Of a stretch of 10,517 nt of DNA, positions 1 through 7,110 are shown in pieces. Source of the DNA: Acidobacteriota bacterium (GTDB lineage Bacteria; Acidobacteriota; Blastocatellia; Pyrinomonadales; Pyrinomonadaceae). Position numbers and translations under genes: made by a program. Within the stretch, counting starts at the first letter, position 1, and each line of letters begins with the position of its first letter. The DNA lies in contig QHXE01000137.1 of the NCBI GenBank assembly GCA_003222835.1, positions 1 to 10,517 on the forward strand. The letters run 5' to 3'. The notes below the pieces were generated by a model, which was not told where the DNA came from, ran no database searches, and was given only the letters and a program-made list of their open reading frames with translations.

Positions 1-1
1 G

Positions 2-1147
2 TTTGCTCAGCGCGAGCTAGCTCGCGAGGCGGAAGCTAAACGAAAACTGGCCGAGGAAGAAGAGCAAAAGCGTAAAGCCGAGGAACAGGAACGCGACGCT
101 GAGCGCAAGCATCTTGAAGAGTTGGTGGCCCAGCAAACCAAAGTGCTCGAAGAAAAGCTGACTCAGCTCGCCTCAACGATGGCGCCGAAGACGACCGGCG
201 CTGCCGGTTCTGAATCTGCGCAGTTCCATCGCAGTGGTATAGCGACAGTTGGCGAGAGCAGCTTTCAGGGGATACCCGGTGTCGGCTTTGTGCCACAAAG
301 AAAATCCCGCTTGCGTCTAGTTCTCGGGTTGTGTGTTTTGCTCTTGATCGGAGGCGGCGTCGGCGGATTTTTTATCTTTCGGCCACACGCGGCGATTAAA
401 CCGTCTGGGCCGAATAATCCACGCGGGCCGGAAGCGCCAATCAAAGCACAGCTCATCGACATTCCCGGCGGCACGTTTCAGATGGGCAGAAATGATGGTC
501 CGCCCACTGAAGTGCCGGCGCATGCTGTTACCGTTGCGGGTTTTGCGATGGATAAAACCGAAGTCACAAATGCCGAATACGCGCAGTTCATTCGTGAGGC
601 GAACCATGCGCCGCCTGAGCAGTGGGGCAGTATCAAAGCGCCCGTTGGTGAGGAATTGTTGCCGGTATCGAATATTTCTTACGATGACGCAGTTGCCTTT
701 GCCGCGTGGCGTTCGAAGCGCGATGGCGTGACCTATCGTCTGCCCACGGAAGAAGAGTGGGAATATGCCGCGCGCAACGGCAACAAAGATAATCTCTATC
801 CGTGGGGAAATACCTGGCAGTCTGGCCGCGCAGCCACTGCGGAGTCAGGCGTAGGCGCTTCCCAGCCGGTCGGCACCTACGCACAGGGAATGAACGCCTG
901 GGGCGTTTTGGATCTGGTGGGAAATGTCTGGGAGTGGACGTCATCGAAGGCGTCGCTCTATGCACGCACGGGCGATGATCGTTTGGCTCAACAGAAAGAT
1001 TGGATTGTAATTCGGGGTGGAGGCTATGCCAGCTCGGCGAAAGGCGCGTTTCCGCCCGGCCCCGTAAGCAGCACAATCCGAAATTGGGAACCTCCAAATT
1101 ATAAGAACCCATATCTGGGATTTCGTCTGGTGAAATCAAGCTCGTAG
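2..1147 (+). CDS. Membrane-anchored SUMF1/FGE-type domain protein, 5'-truncated by window edge
   Basis: The frame is open from the first bases of the window to TAG at 1145-1147, giving 381 visible residues; the true start lies upstream. Residues about 2-60 are a Lys/Glu/Arg-rich predicted coiled coil. A polar linker follows, then a membrane helix at about 106-126 preceded by RKSRLR, so the N-terminus should be cytoplasmic and the C-terminus outside. Residues about 152-378 form a SUMF1/formylglycine-generating-enzyme-like domain, with IPGGTFQMG (154-162), TEVTNAEYAQF (186-196), RLPTEEEWEYAAR (246-258), DLVGNVWEWT (304-313), RGGGY (338-342) and the terminal LGFRLV. The only cysteine in the visible protein is in the TM helix (residue 111), so the copper-binding cysteine pair of true formylglycine-generating enzymes is absent. 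A sulfatase-activating role is therefore unlikely; a binding or structural role fits better. Known proteins join an N-terminal Ser/Thr kinase to this domain, so a kinase upstream is possible but unseen. Confidence 0.9.
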   Translation, partial: FAQRELAREAEAKRKLAEEEEQKRKAEEQERDAERKHLEELVAQQTKVLEEKLTQLASTMAPKTTGAAGSESAQFHRSGIATVGESSFQGIPGVGFVPQRKSRLRLVLGLCVLLLIGGGVGGFFIFRPHAAIKPSGPNNPRGPEAPIKAQLIDIPGGTFQMGRNDGPPTEVPAHAVTVAGFAMDKTEVTNAEYAQFIREANHAPPEQWGSIKAPVGEELLPVSNISYDDAVAFAAWRSKRDGVTYRLPTEEEWEYAARNGNKDNLYPWGNTWQSGRAATAESGVGASQPVGTYAQGMNAWGVLDLVGNVWEWTSSKASLYARTGDDRLAQQKDWIVIRGGGYASSAKGAFPPGPVSSTIRNWEPPNYKNPYLGFRLVKSSS

Positions 1148-1226
1148 TCGACTTTCGGTCTCCGGAAAAAGTCATTCTTAGTTTGGACGGTAAGTGTACA
1201 CAGACCCTAACAAGGTAGTAGAAGTT

Positions 1227-3554
1227 ATGACTCAGCACGCGCGGTCGATGTTGATGACGCTCTTACTGTTGGCGGCGCCGATATCGGACTATTCCCAGGA
1301 AAGGTTAAAAGAAATTATCCCCGGACCGGCGGTTAAAGAGTTGGTCAGTGAGTCGCTGGATCATAATCCGGATGGTATCTCGCCCAGTTCGCTTCCTGGA
1401 CAGGTTTGGTTTGATGACAGTGTCCCGCAGGATTCTTCTGAACATGCGGAAGGCGGTGACGGCTGGTTTTGGGTGACTGCGAATCCGGTAGCGATCTCGG
1501 GAGGAAAGTCTCATCAGTCGCGGAACTTTGGTCAGCTCGATTCGTCGAAGACCACTCATCGGCACTATTTTGAAGACACGCTCAACGAGCTGGTCCTCGA
1601 TCCGGGTGACAAGCTGTTCACTTATGTCTTCCTCGACATCAATAACATGCCGGGGGAGATCATGTTGGAGTGGAGGGACGCCAGAAGTTTTGAGCACCGC
1701 GCGTATTGGGGACAGAACAACATTGGCCTCGGGATCGACGGGACCAGCAGCCGCTATTACGTTGGACCTTTGCCGAAGGCCAACACCTGGGTGCGCCTCG
1801 AAGTGCCCGCGAAAGCAGTCGGGCTGGAGGAAGCAAGTCTGAATGGAATGTCATTCGATCTCGATGCAGGTCGGGCGACGTTTGATGCCGCAGGCAAGCT
1901 TGCGGCGACCGAACTGCCACCCCCGGCAACGCCGTCAGGTGATTCGGTTTGGATCGAGGATGGGCTGCCGGCCGGGGCGAAGACTGCTACGGTTAACGAT
2001 GTTTGGAAGTGGGTTGAAAACCTCAGTCCTTTTGGATTATTAGCCCACGAATCATTTGTGAGCGTCACTCACAATACGACGGTGTACCGCTCACACTCCT
2101 TCACCGGCGCCCAGACGCCGATGCAGGTAAATCCAGGAGACGTGCTCTTCACTTACGTTTGGATGGATCCGTCCGCGAAACCTGACCAAATCATGTTGCA
2201 GTGGAATGACGGCATAAGTTGGGAGCATCGGGCTTTCTGGGGAGAGAACTACATTGGCCGGCAAGTCACAAATATCGGAGCGCAGGGAACTGAAAGCCAG
2301 CGCTACGTCGGTGGATTGCCGCCCGCAGGAACTTGGTATCGGCTCGAAGTTCCGGCGAGCTATGTGGGACTTGAGGGCAAGGCAGTCAGCGGCATGGCAT
2401 TTAGTATTTACGGAAAAGAACCAACCGTCGTATGGGATCGATCCGGCAAGACCTCTAGATCATCGGGCGTTCCCTTGCCGTTGTCAGCGACCACCAGTAT
2501 CTGGCGGCTCAAGACCGACGACGGCTATTACGCCTACGACGCAAATGATCAAGGCCCGGCCACGTACTTCCCAGATAAGAAAAATGCTTTCTTTGCCTAT
2601 CCGAACCAGGCACCGGGAACTGTGCCCTTTTATCGGTTCCGCAGGTCGGACTCTACCAATCCGGAACTCTTCTATTCACAATCCAAGGTCTACGACGGGA
2701 ACGGCTGGAGGCTTGACGGGGCTGCTTTTTACGTCTACGCCGATGCGACTACGACGGGCACGTTGCCGCTATACCTTTACCATGACGCGCAGTTTCATTA
2801 CTTTCTCACCATTAATCAAACCGAAGCCACGAATATGAGTTTGGACGGAATTGCTGCGTACGTTTTGCCACCCAAAGAAGCTGTTCCCACATCCCCCAGC
2901 GGACTGACCATCGCCGGTCGTGGTGCCCTCGTTGTTTGGCGCGATACCTCGGACAATGAGACCGGATTCCAGATTGAACGAAATGACGGTGGTTGGATTG
3001 TCGTGGCCAATGTGGCCGCAAATATCACCCATTACGCGCCGCAGTCCGGTGCTCCGCCTTGCGGACACGTGGAATATAGAGTGCGAGCAGTCAATGAGCT
3101 CGGATTTTCAAACAGCGTGCAGGGAGAGTATGACTGTACGCGTATTGGTTCTCAGCCCGACAGTCAAGCGCTAGTGCTCAGGATTACGGGGCCTCGCAAC
3201 GACGATTCTATGCGCGGCAGTTTTGAGATGGTCGCGGAGCCTTCTGATCTCGGCGCCATCGCGAAGGTTGAGTTCTTCGCGAATGGTATTAAGTTGGGAG
3301 AGGTGACGAGTGCTCCCTATGTTTTTGTGTGGAACGATGTGCCTCCGGGGACTTACAACTTGACCACAACCGTGACGGATGCTGCCGGCGCCTCAACGAC
3401 CTCAGCCACGATCACTGGCACCGTGGGCCAGACGATGCCACCTCCGACCCCAAAACTCACGCTGACTCCTGCGTCGTCACGCTCAAGGGTTGAACGAGGC
3501 GAGCGTGCCGTGCCTCAACGGATTTCTCGGCCACGCAAGTATCAGAAGGACTGA
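1227..3554 (+). CDS. Secreted multidomain surface protein (duplicated module, DUF5648-like, FN3, bacterial Ig), C-terminus probably frameshifted
   Basis: I chose ATG 1227 because it begins a signal peptide (MTQHARSMLMTLLLLAAPIS); an in-frame GTG at 1194 would bury it behind 11 polar residues. Purine-rich AAGG (1212-1215) and GAAG (1221-1224) lie upstream. The 775-residue product has, in order: module A at about 60-224; its homologue module B at about 241-408, both opening VW[FI][ED]D and sharing PGD.LFTYV, EHRA[YF]WG and a W.RLEVPA segment; a DUF5648-like segment at about 425-548 (FHYFLTINQTEA, DGIAAYVLP); a fibronectin type III domain at about 554-634 (NETGFQIER, YRVRAVNELG); and a bacterial Ig domain at about 650-733 (KVEFFANGIKLGEV, YNLTTTVTDAAG). 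No catalytic motif is visible, so adhesion or carbohydrate binding is only a guess. The last ~25 residues are Arg-rich and unlike the rest, and Ig-like sequence continues in other frames downstream. The native protein was probably longer. Confidence 0.85.
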   Translation: MTQHARSMLMTLLLLAAPISDYSQERLKEIIPGPAVKELVSESLDHNPDGISPSSLPGQVWFDDSVPQDSSEHAEGGDGWFWVTANPVAISGGKSHQSRNFGQLDSSKTTHRHYFEDTLNELVLDPGDKLFTYVFLDINNMPGEIMLEWRDARSFEHRAYWGQNNIGLGIDGTSSRYYVGPLPKANTWVRLEVPAKAVGLEEASLNGMSFDLDAGRATFDAAGKLAATELPPPATPSGDSVWIEDGLPAGAKTATVNDVWKWVENLSPFGLLAHESFVSVTHNTTVYRSHSFTGAQTPMQVNPGDVLFTYVWMDPSAKPDQIMLQWNDGISWEHRAFWGENYIGRQVTNIGAQGTESQRYVGGLPPAGTWYRLEVPASYVGLEGKAVSGMAFSIYGKEPTVVWDRSGKTSRSSGVPLPLSATTSIWRLKTDDGYYAYDANDQGPATYFPDKKNAFFAYPNQAPGTVPFYRFRRSDSTNPELFYSQSKVYDGNGWRLDGAAFYVYADATTTGTLPLYLYHDAQFHYFLTINQTEATNMSLDGIAAYVLPPKEAVPTSPSGLTIAGRGALVVWRDTSDNETGFQIERNDGGWIVVANVAANITHYAPQSGAPPCGHVEYRVRAVNELGFSNSVQGEYDCTRIGSQPDSQALVLRITGPRNDDSMRGSFEMVAEPSDLGAIAKVEFFANGIKLGEVTSAPYVFVWNDVPPGTYNLTTTVTDAAGASTTSATITGTVGQTMPPPTPKLTLTPASSRSRVERGERAVPQRISRPRKYQKD

Positions 3555-3871
3555 CGGCCGCGAGTCTGTACCAGCGGTCAATCTTAATTCCGTCCGAGTA
3601 AAATATCAGGAGAAGACCCTACAGTATCGTAGTTGGCGCGCTCTTCGAACCCCAGCGTCGCGAGATTCGAACTGCGATTCCGGTCGCGGAATTCTCTTCA
3701 GCGCTCTCAGCAAAATCGCTCAACGAATTGCGAGTGATTACGCTAAGTGTTCCGACACTCGATTGGTCGGAGGATCAACCGAAAGTAGGCAACGAGACGC
3801 GAAGCGGGACTCCGATTGCGGGGCTTGATTTGCGGGGGCGCATTAGGCGGCTTTCTCCGAGGAGTTACTAG
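3470..3871 (+). pseudogene. Decayed or frameshifted Ig-like continuation of the upstream surface protein gene
   Basis: Past about 3470 no single frame reads as a normal protein, but Ig-repeat-like pieces appear in alternating frames. Frame 2 gives LTAASLYQRSILIPSE up to TAA 3599-3601. Frame 3 then gives KISGEDPTV from 3600, a TAG, and SSNPSVARF around 3640-3670. Frame 2 resumes with TAIPVAEFSSALSAKSLNEL and LRVITLSV, ending at TAG 3869-3871. Read together these resemble the NPS-V..GG / SSSNPSVA / P..V.V..G order of the bacterial Ig-like repeats common in acidobacterial surface proteins. Several small indels would be needed to restore one frame, so the stretch is either a decayed 3' end of the gene ending at 3554 or a stretch with sequencing errors. 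The family assignment is pattern recognition, not an alignment. Confidence 0.5.
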
Positions 3872-4078
3872 GCTTGCCTTTGGATTTCCTCACGAGCCGA
3901 AGTGGGCAAGATCATCTACCGGGATTTATTCCCCTATCACTCTTCGGTTACGGAAGATTCGCTCTCGACTTGCTTTTCACACTCGGTTTTCCTCAAAATC
4001 AGACTCAGTTCGCAAGGTTGTGCCCGAAGCTCCGTTCGAGCAAGAGTGAATTCATGGGTAATTTCTTCATCAGAAAAG
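3872..4078. other. Apparently non-coding gap before the TPR gene
   Basis: Together with the broken Ig-like stretch this belongs to a 540-base gap between the stop at 3554 and the start at 4095. Short open frames cross it on the + strand, but their translations are Arg/Ser/Phe-rich, show no domain, signal peptide or ribosome-binding site, and look like chance. The reverse strand shows nothing either. It may hold further eroded repeat sequence and presumably the promoter of the TPR gene, but I see no convincing -35/-10 pair. Confidence 0.4.
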
Positions 4079-4080
4079 GC

Positions 4081-4086
4081 GGAGGG
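4081..4086 (+). promoter_or_regulatory. Ribosome binding site of the TPR gene
   Basis: GGAGGG lies 8 bases upstream of ATG 4095. It is the strongest Shine-Dalgarno match in the window and fixes the start of the exported TPR protein. Confidence 0.75.
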
Positions 4087-4094
4087 TTTCAAAA

Positions 4095-5327
4095 ATGTTT
4101 CGATCGGCTCCGAAGTGCTTTGTTCGTTTTGATTTACTAATTCTGCTGTTAACGTCGATTCTCATTTGCGCGAGTGTGGCGCAGGCACAAGAGACTGGTG
4201 GCGAGTTGGGCGGCGGCGCGGGAATCTTCCGGCCGAAAAACCCTGAGGCTAAGCGAGGCTCGACTCCGTCAAGATCTGGACCCAGGTCGACACGGGCTAA
4301 CCCAGCGGAAGTAGAAGAGAAGTTCGAAGACGCGATCGCTGATGGCAACGATGCTCGCGATGCCCGCAAGTTCGCGGCTGCCGAAAGTTCTTATCGCGCC
4401 GCGCTCAGACTGAAGCCGCGAGACTCGCGCGCCTTTTATGGATTGGGAAATGTGTTCGTCGATCAGCAGCGTTGGGACGATGCCGAAGACGCGTATCGCA
4501 AGGCAGTTGAGTTTGCACCTAACAGCCCCGAGTCGCTGGTGGCACTGAGCTTTGCTCTGGTGCAACCGCGCACCGGCGCCGTCAATGCCAAGCGTTTCGC
4601 CGATGCCGAGTTCTTTGCGAGAAGGGCGACCCAATTGCAGCCAACTAACGCCGTCGCTTTTGATCGACTCGGAGTGGCCATGATGGCGCGCGGCATATTC
4701 AATAGCGAGACCGAGGCGGCCTTCCGACGCGCGGTGCAACTGGATCCGAATTTCGTCTTAGCGAAAGCGCATCTGGCGCGGGTGCTGCTTCATATGAAGC
4801 GCTACAGCGAAGCCGATCCGTTGTATAAATCCGCAATCGATCAAGCTAAGGATGTGCCAACTCTGGTGCTTATCGCCGACGGCTTGCAGTCAGAACAACA
4901 TTGGAACGAATCCGAGCCAGTGCTGCGGCGAGCGTTGGAACTGGATCCGCGGAATCCGGGTGCGCTTTTCCTGTTGGGCCGAATGTTGGCGGTCTATCAG
5001 AAATATGCCGAAGCCGAACCCTTCTTGAAAAAGGCGGTTGAGGTGAATCCGAAGAACTTCGCGACGCGTAATCTTCTGGGCCGTTCGTATCTCGGCATGG
5101 GACGTTTGGAGGATGCTTTCAAGACTTACGAGCAGGCGGCCGCTTTGGCTTCTGATGCCGATCGCAAACAGCTCGCGGGGGCGTTTGGGTTTGGCGGCGT
5201 TGGCGACGGATACCTAAAAGCGGGCCGGCATCAGGAAGCTGTGCGCGCTTATCAGCGAGCATTGCAACTAGATCCAAACAATACGGAACTACAAAACAAG
5301 ATCGCAGCAGCGCGCGGAAGAACATAG
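4095..5327 (+). CDS. Exported tetratricopeptide repeat (TPR) protein
   Basis: The 410-residue product starts at ATG 4095 behind GGAGGG. A signal peptide covers residues 1-31: basic N-region, hydrophobic core LLILLLTSILICASVA, and an AQA cleavage site before QETGG. The cysteine at 25 does not sit in a normal lipobox, so signal peptidase I is favoured over lipoprotein processing. Residues 36-72 are a Gly/Pro/Arg-rich linker. From about 77 to the end there are roughly eight to nine TPR units with the usual A-x3-Y/F, R-A-L/V and P-N/R-x-P pattern, for example AESSYRAALRLKPRDSRAFY, VLRRALELDPRNPGALF and AVRAYQRALQLDPNN. TPR arrays are protein-protein scaffolds; the partner is unknown. The next gene starts 39 bases downstream on the same strand with no terminator seen, so the two are probably one operon. 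The preceding ~540 bases contain no intact gene, so its promoter should lie there. Confidence 0.92.
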   Translation: MFRSAPKCFVRFDLLILLLTSILICASVAQAQETGGELGGGAGIFRPKNPEAKRGSTPSRSGPRSTRANPAEVEEKFEDAIADGNDARDARKFAAAESSYRAALRLKPRDSRAFYGLGNVFVDQQRWDDAEDAYRKAVEFAPNSPESLVALSFALVQPRTGAVNAKRFADAEFFARRATQLQPTNAVAFDRLGVAMMARGIFNSETEAAFRRAVQLDPNFVLAKAHLARVLLHMKRYSEADPLYKSAIDQAKDVPTLVLIADGLQSEQHWNESEPVLRRALELDPRNPGALFLLGRMLAVYQKYAEAEPFLKKAVEVNPKNFATRNLLGRSYLGMGRLEDAFKTYEQAAALASDADRKQLAGAFGFGGVGDGYLKAGRHQEAVRAYQRALQLDPNNTELQNKIAAARGRT

Positions 5328-5366
5328 CCGCCAAATATAGCCGGCCATCTGCACGAGAGAATCACG

Positions 5367-6995
5367 ATGAAACGTTGCCCCAAATGTAATCGGACTTTTT
5401 CAACCGAAACACAGAAGTTTTGTACCCACGATGGCGCACCCCTGGTGACTGCTGAAAGCCACCAGGGCGACACGGTTCGCATCGACTCATCGCAGATCGA
5501 GGGGCTTGATAACGCGCCTACCCGGGCGATCTCGCGCGAATTGGCATCTTCGACTACGGGCCAGTTTGATCCTTACAAGACGATTCTCGCGCCATCGGAA
5601 GAAACGAAACAGAAATCATCCGCTGACGCTGGTGATCCTGACCCTTTCAAGACAGTCGCAGGTTGGCAGGAAGGCGCACGTGGAACAGGCAGCCGCGACA
5701 CTCAAGAGTTAGTGGCGCCCGCTCCGACATCGACGTCGTTGCCGCCCGGCCCAACAGTTTCAGTCCCGTCGCCACCACCGTTCGAGCCAACTCCAGAGCC
5801 ACAGACTCCGCAAGTGTCCGCGCCACTCCCGCCCGGTCCCGGGACAACGCCTTCAGCGCCGCTGTCAGAACCGCAGACACCACCGAGTTCTTCATCAGCG
5901 CCGCTGCCGCCCGGCCCTGCGACGATGCCTTCAGTATCGCTGTCAGAACCGCAGACGCCGCCGAGTTCTTCGTCCGCGCCACTGACGCCCGGCCCTGCGA
6001 CGATGCCGTCGGTACCATTGTCAGGGCCGCAGACGCCAGCAGCATCTGCGTACCCATCGGTGCCAAGTTCTGCGACGTTGGCGTCAGTACCGTTAACAGC
6101 GGCGTCCGGCGCCAACGCGCCGTCCGTTCCCTTGCTGGCTCCGCAACCTGCGATCGCTGGATCGGCGCAGGCGATTCAACGTCCGGTTAAGAAGTCCAAG
6201 CTCCCTTTGGTGCTCGGGATTTTAGCTGTGCTTCTGGTGTTGGCCGTTGGCGCGGTTGGCGCGGCGTACTTTTTTCTTGTTATTAAGCCGAGATCGGAGA
6301 AGCGACCGGTGATCACGCGCCATGAGCCGACGCCACAGCCGACTATTAAGTCAACTCAAAACCAGGAACCCACCCCGAGCGATCTCGGCAACACGAACAT
6401 CACGGGGACCGAGGTACCACCCTATTCTCCTCCCGCTGGTGCAGTTCAATTCGTAAACTCGAAAAAGAATCTCGATGGCAAGCTCGCCGAGCATTATGTC
6501 GACTTCTCATTCTATTATCCTAAGAGCTGGCAGAAGGATCCAAAGGCAGGCGTGCCCGGGGCTCGAAACTTCGTCAAAGTAGAACGGGGCCTGCCACCAA
6601 ATTACACGCTTGAGAACTTCGCAGTAGGGTTGTACGCTTCCGCGGGTTCAGTCGAGAATGATCGCGCTGCCTTTCATGCCCTCGCGGAGAAACTCAGTTC
6701 CCAGTTCGCGGAAAGTATTGGCAACTATCACAAGGCCTCGGAAGGCGAAACGAAAGTCGGTTTATACGATGGCTACGAGTTTCGCTTTGAGGGATTATCG
6801 CAACAAACTGATAAAGGCCAATTCAAGATTTGGGGTCGCGCAATTTTTCTGCCACCCGTTGATGGCGGCAATAACGGCGTTACGCTCTTGATGCTGACTA
6901 CTTCATTGGCGCCGGAATTGAAGAGTGTTGACGACGTTGGCGAAAAGGGAGATCTGCCGATGCTGCTTCAGTCGTTCCGGTTCGGAAAACCATAG
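5367..6995 (+). CDS. Zinc-ribbon / Pro-rich repeat / single TM / PsbP-like domain protein
   Basis: ATG 5367 follows GAGAGA at 5355-5360. The 542-residue protein opens with a short zinc ribbon (C4, C7 and C19 visible; H21/D22 in the slot of a fourth ligand), a pattern frequent at acidobacterial N-termini. Residues 30-120 are polar and Thr-rich, with two similar motifs FDPYKT (67-72) and DPFKT (92-96). Residues 121-270 are Pro/Ser-rich and include three tandem 26-residue repeats (152-229). KKSK (275-278) precedes a membrane helix at about 279-306, implying cytoplasmic N-terminus and external C-terminus. After a further Pro/Thr linker, residues about 370-541 form a PsbP-like domain (VDFSFYYPKSW near 378-388, terminal SFRFGKP). 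Outside photosynthesis PsbP-like folds have no single function, and none is assigned here. It probably shares a transcript with the TPR gene 39 bases upstream; a long palindrome lies just downstream. Confidence 0.88.
   Translation: MKRCPKCNRTFSTETQKFCTHDGAPLVTAESHQGDTVRIDSSQIEGLDNAPTRAISRELASSTTGQFDPYKTILAPSEETKQKSSADAGDPDPFKTVAGWQEGARGTGSRDTQELVAPAPTSTSLPPGPTVSVPSPPPFEPTPEPQTPQVSAPLPPGPGTTPSAPLSEPQTPPSSSSAPLPPGPATMPSVSLSEPQTPPSSSSAPLTPGPATMPSVPLSGPQTPAASAYPSVPSSATLASVPLTAASGANAPSVPLLAPQPAIAGSAQAIQRPVKKSKLPLVLGILAVLLVLAVGAVGAAYFFLVIKPRSEKRPVITRHEPTPQPTIKSTQNQEPTPSDLGNTNITGTEVPPYSPPAGAVQFVNSKKNLDGKLAEHYVDFSFYYPKSWQKDPKAGVPGARNFVKVERGLPPNYTLENFAVGLYASAGSVENDRAAFHALAEKLSSQFAESIGNYHKASEGETKVGLYDGYEFRFEGLSQQTDKGQFKIWGRAIFLPPVDGGNNGVTLLMLTTSLAPELKSVDDVGEKGDLPMLLQSFRFGKP
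5820..6053 (+). repeat. Three tandem 78-bp in-frame repeats
   Basis: Units at 5820-5897, 5898-5975 and 5976-6053 each encode 26 residues of the pattern APL-x-PGP-x-T-x-PS-x-x-LS-x-PQTP followed by a Ser-rich end. The second and third units are closest to each other (both have GPATMPSV), which suggests recent unequal crossover or slippage. A shorter, more degenerate Pro/Ser stretch follows to about 6150. The repeats encode the cytoplasmic linker between zinc ribbon and membrane helix, and copy number could vary between strains. Confidence 0.85.
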
Positions 6996-7014
6996 CTTTA
7001 ACCGCGTGACGTTT

Positions 7015-7093
7015 CGTGTCAGAAGCCCGACCGTAAGGAAAGGGCCTCATTTAATCAATGAATAGCCCCCCTTATGGTCGGACTTCTGACACG
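7015..7093. repeat. 79-nt near-perfect palindrome (MITE/REP-like element or strong hairpin)
   Basis: The outer arms 7015-7038 and 7070-7093 are inverted copies over 24 bases with 22 matches (left arm CGTGTCAGAAGCCCGACCGT...). Inside, GGGC at 7042-7045 pairs with GCCC at 7065-7068, and CATT at 7048-7051 pairs with AATG at 7057-7060 around a 5-base loop, so nearly the whole element folds as one hairpin. There is no T-run after it, so it is not a classical intrinsic terminator, although it could block transcript ends or protect mRNA. It nearly fills the gap between the stop at 6995 and the ATG at 7111. Arm length and symmetry fit a short non-autonomous palindromic element; no second copy was seen in this window. 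Confidence 0.8.
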
Positions 7094-7110
7094 CTTTCAC
7101 AAATCCACTC

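Noticed and set aside
455..1147. Functional formylglycine-generating enzyme (sulfatase activator)
   Set aside because: The domain has no cysteines and no sulfatase gene is nearby.
1194..1226. Upstream GTG start for the surface protein, adding 11 residues
   Set aside because: It would put polar residues ahead of a clear signal peptide; ATG 1227 places the signal peptide at the N-terminus.
3490..3828. Open + frame of 112 codons after the surface protein
   Set aside because: Its translation is Arg/Ser-rich and lacks domain character. Better Ig-like pieces lie in the other two frames of the same stretch, so it is a shadow of a decayed region.
3816..4140. Three short overlapping + strand open frames before the TPR gene
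   Set aside because: No ribosome-binding site, no domain and an odd composition; one overlaps the real TPR start.
5820..6053. CRISPR-like tandem repeat
   Set aside because: The units are directly adjacent, in frame and without unique spacers, so this is a coding repeat.
5647..6190. Long open frames on both strands across the Pro-rich repeats
   Set aside because: They are Gly/Ala/Val or Arg/Ala/Thr-rich side products of GC-rich repeats inside a well-supported gene.
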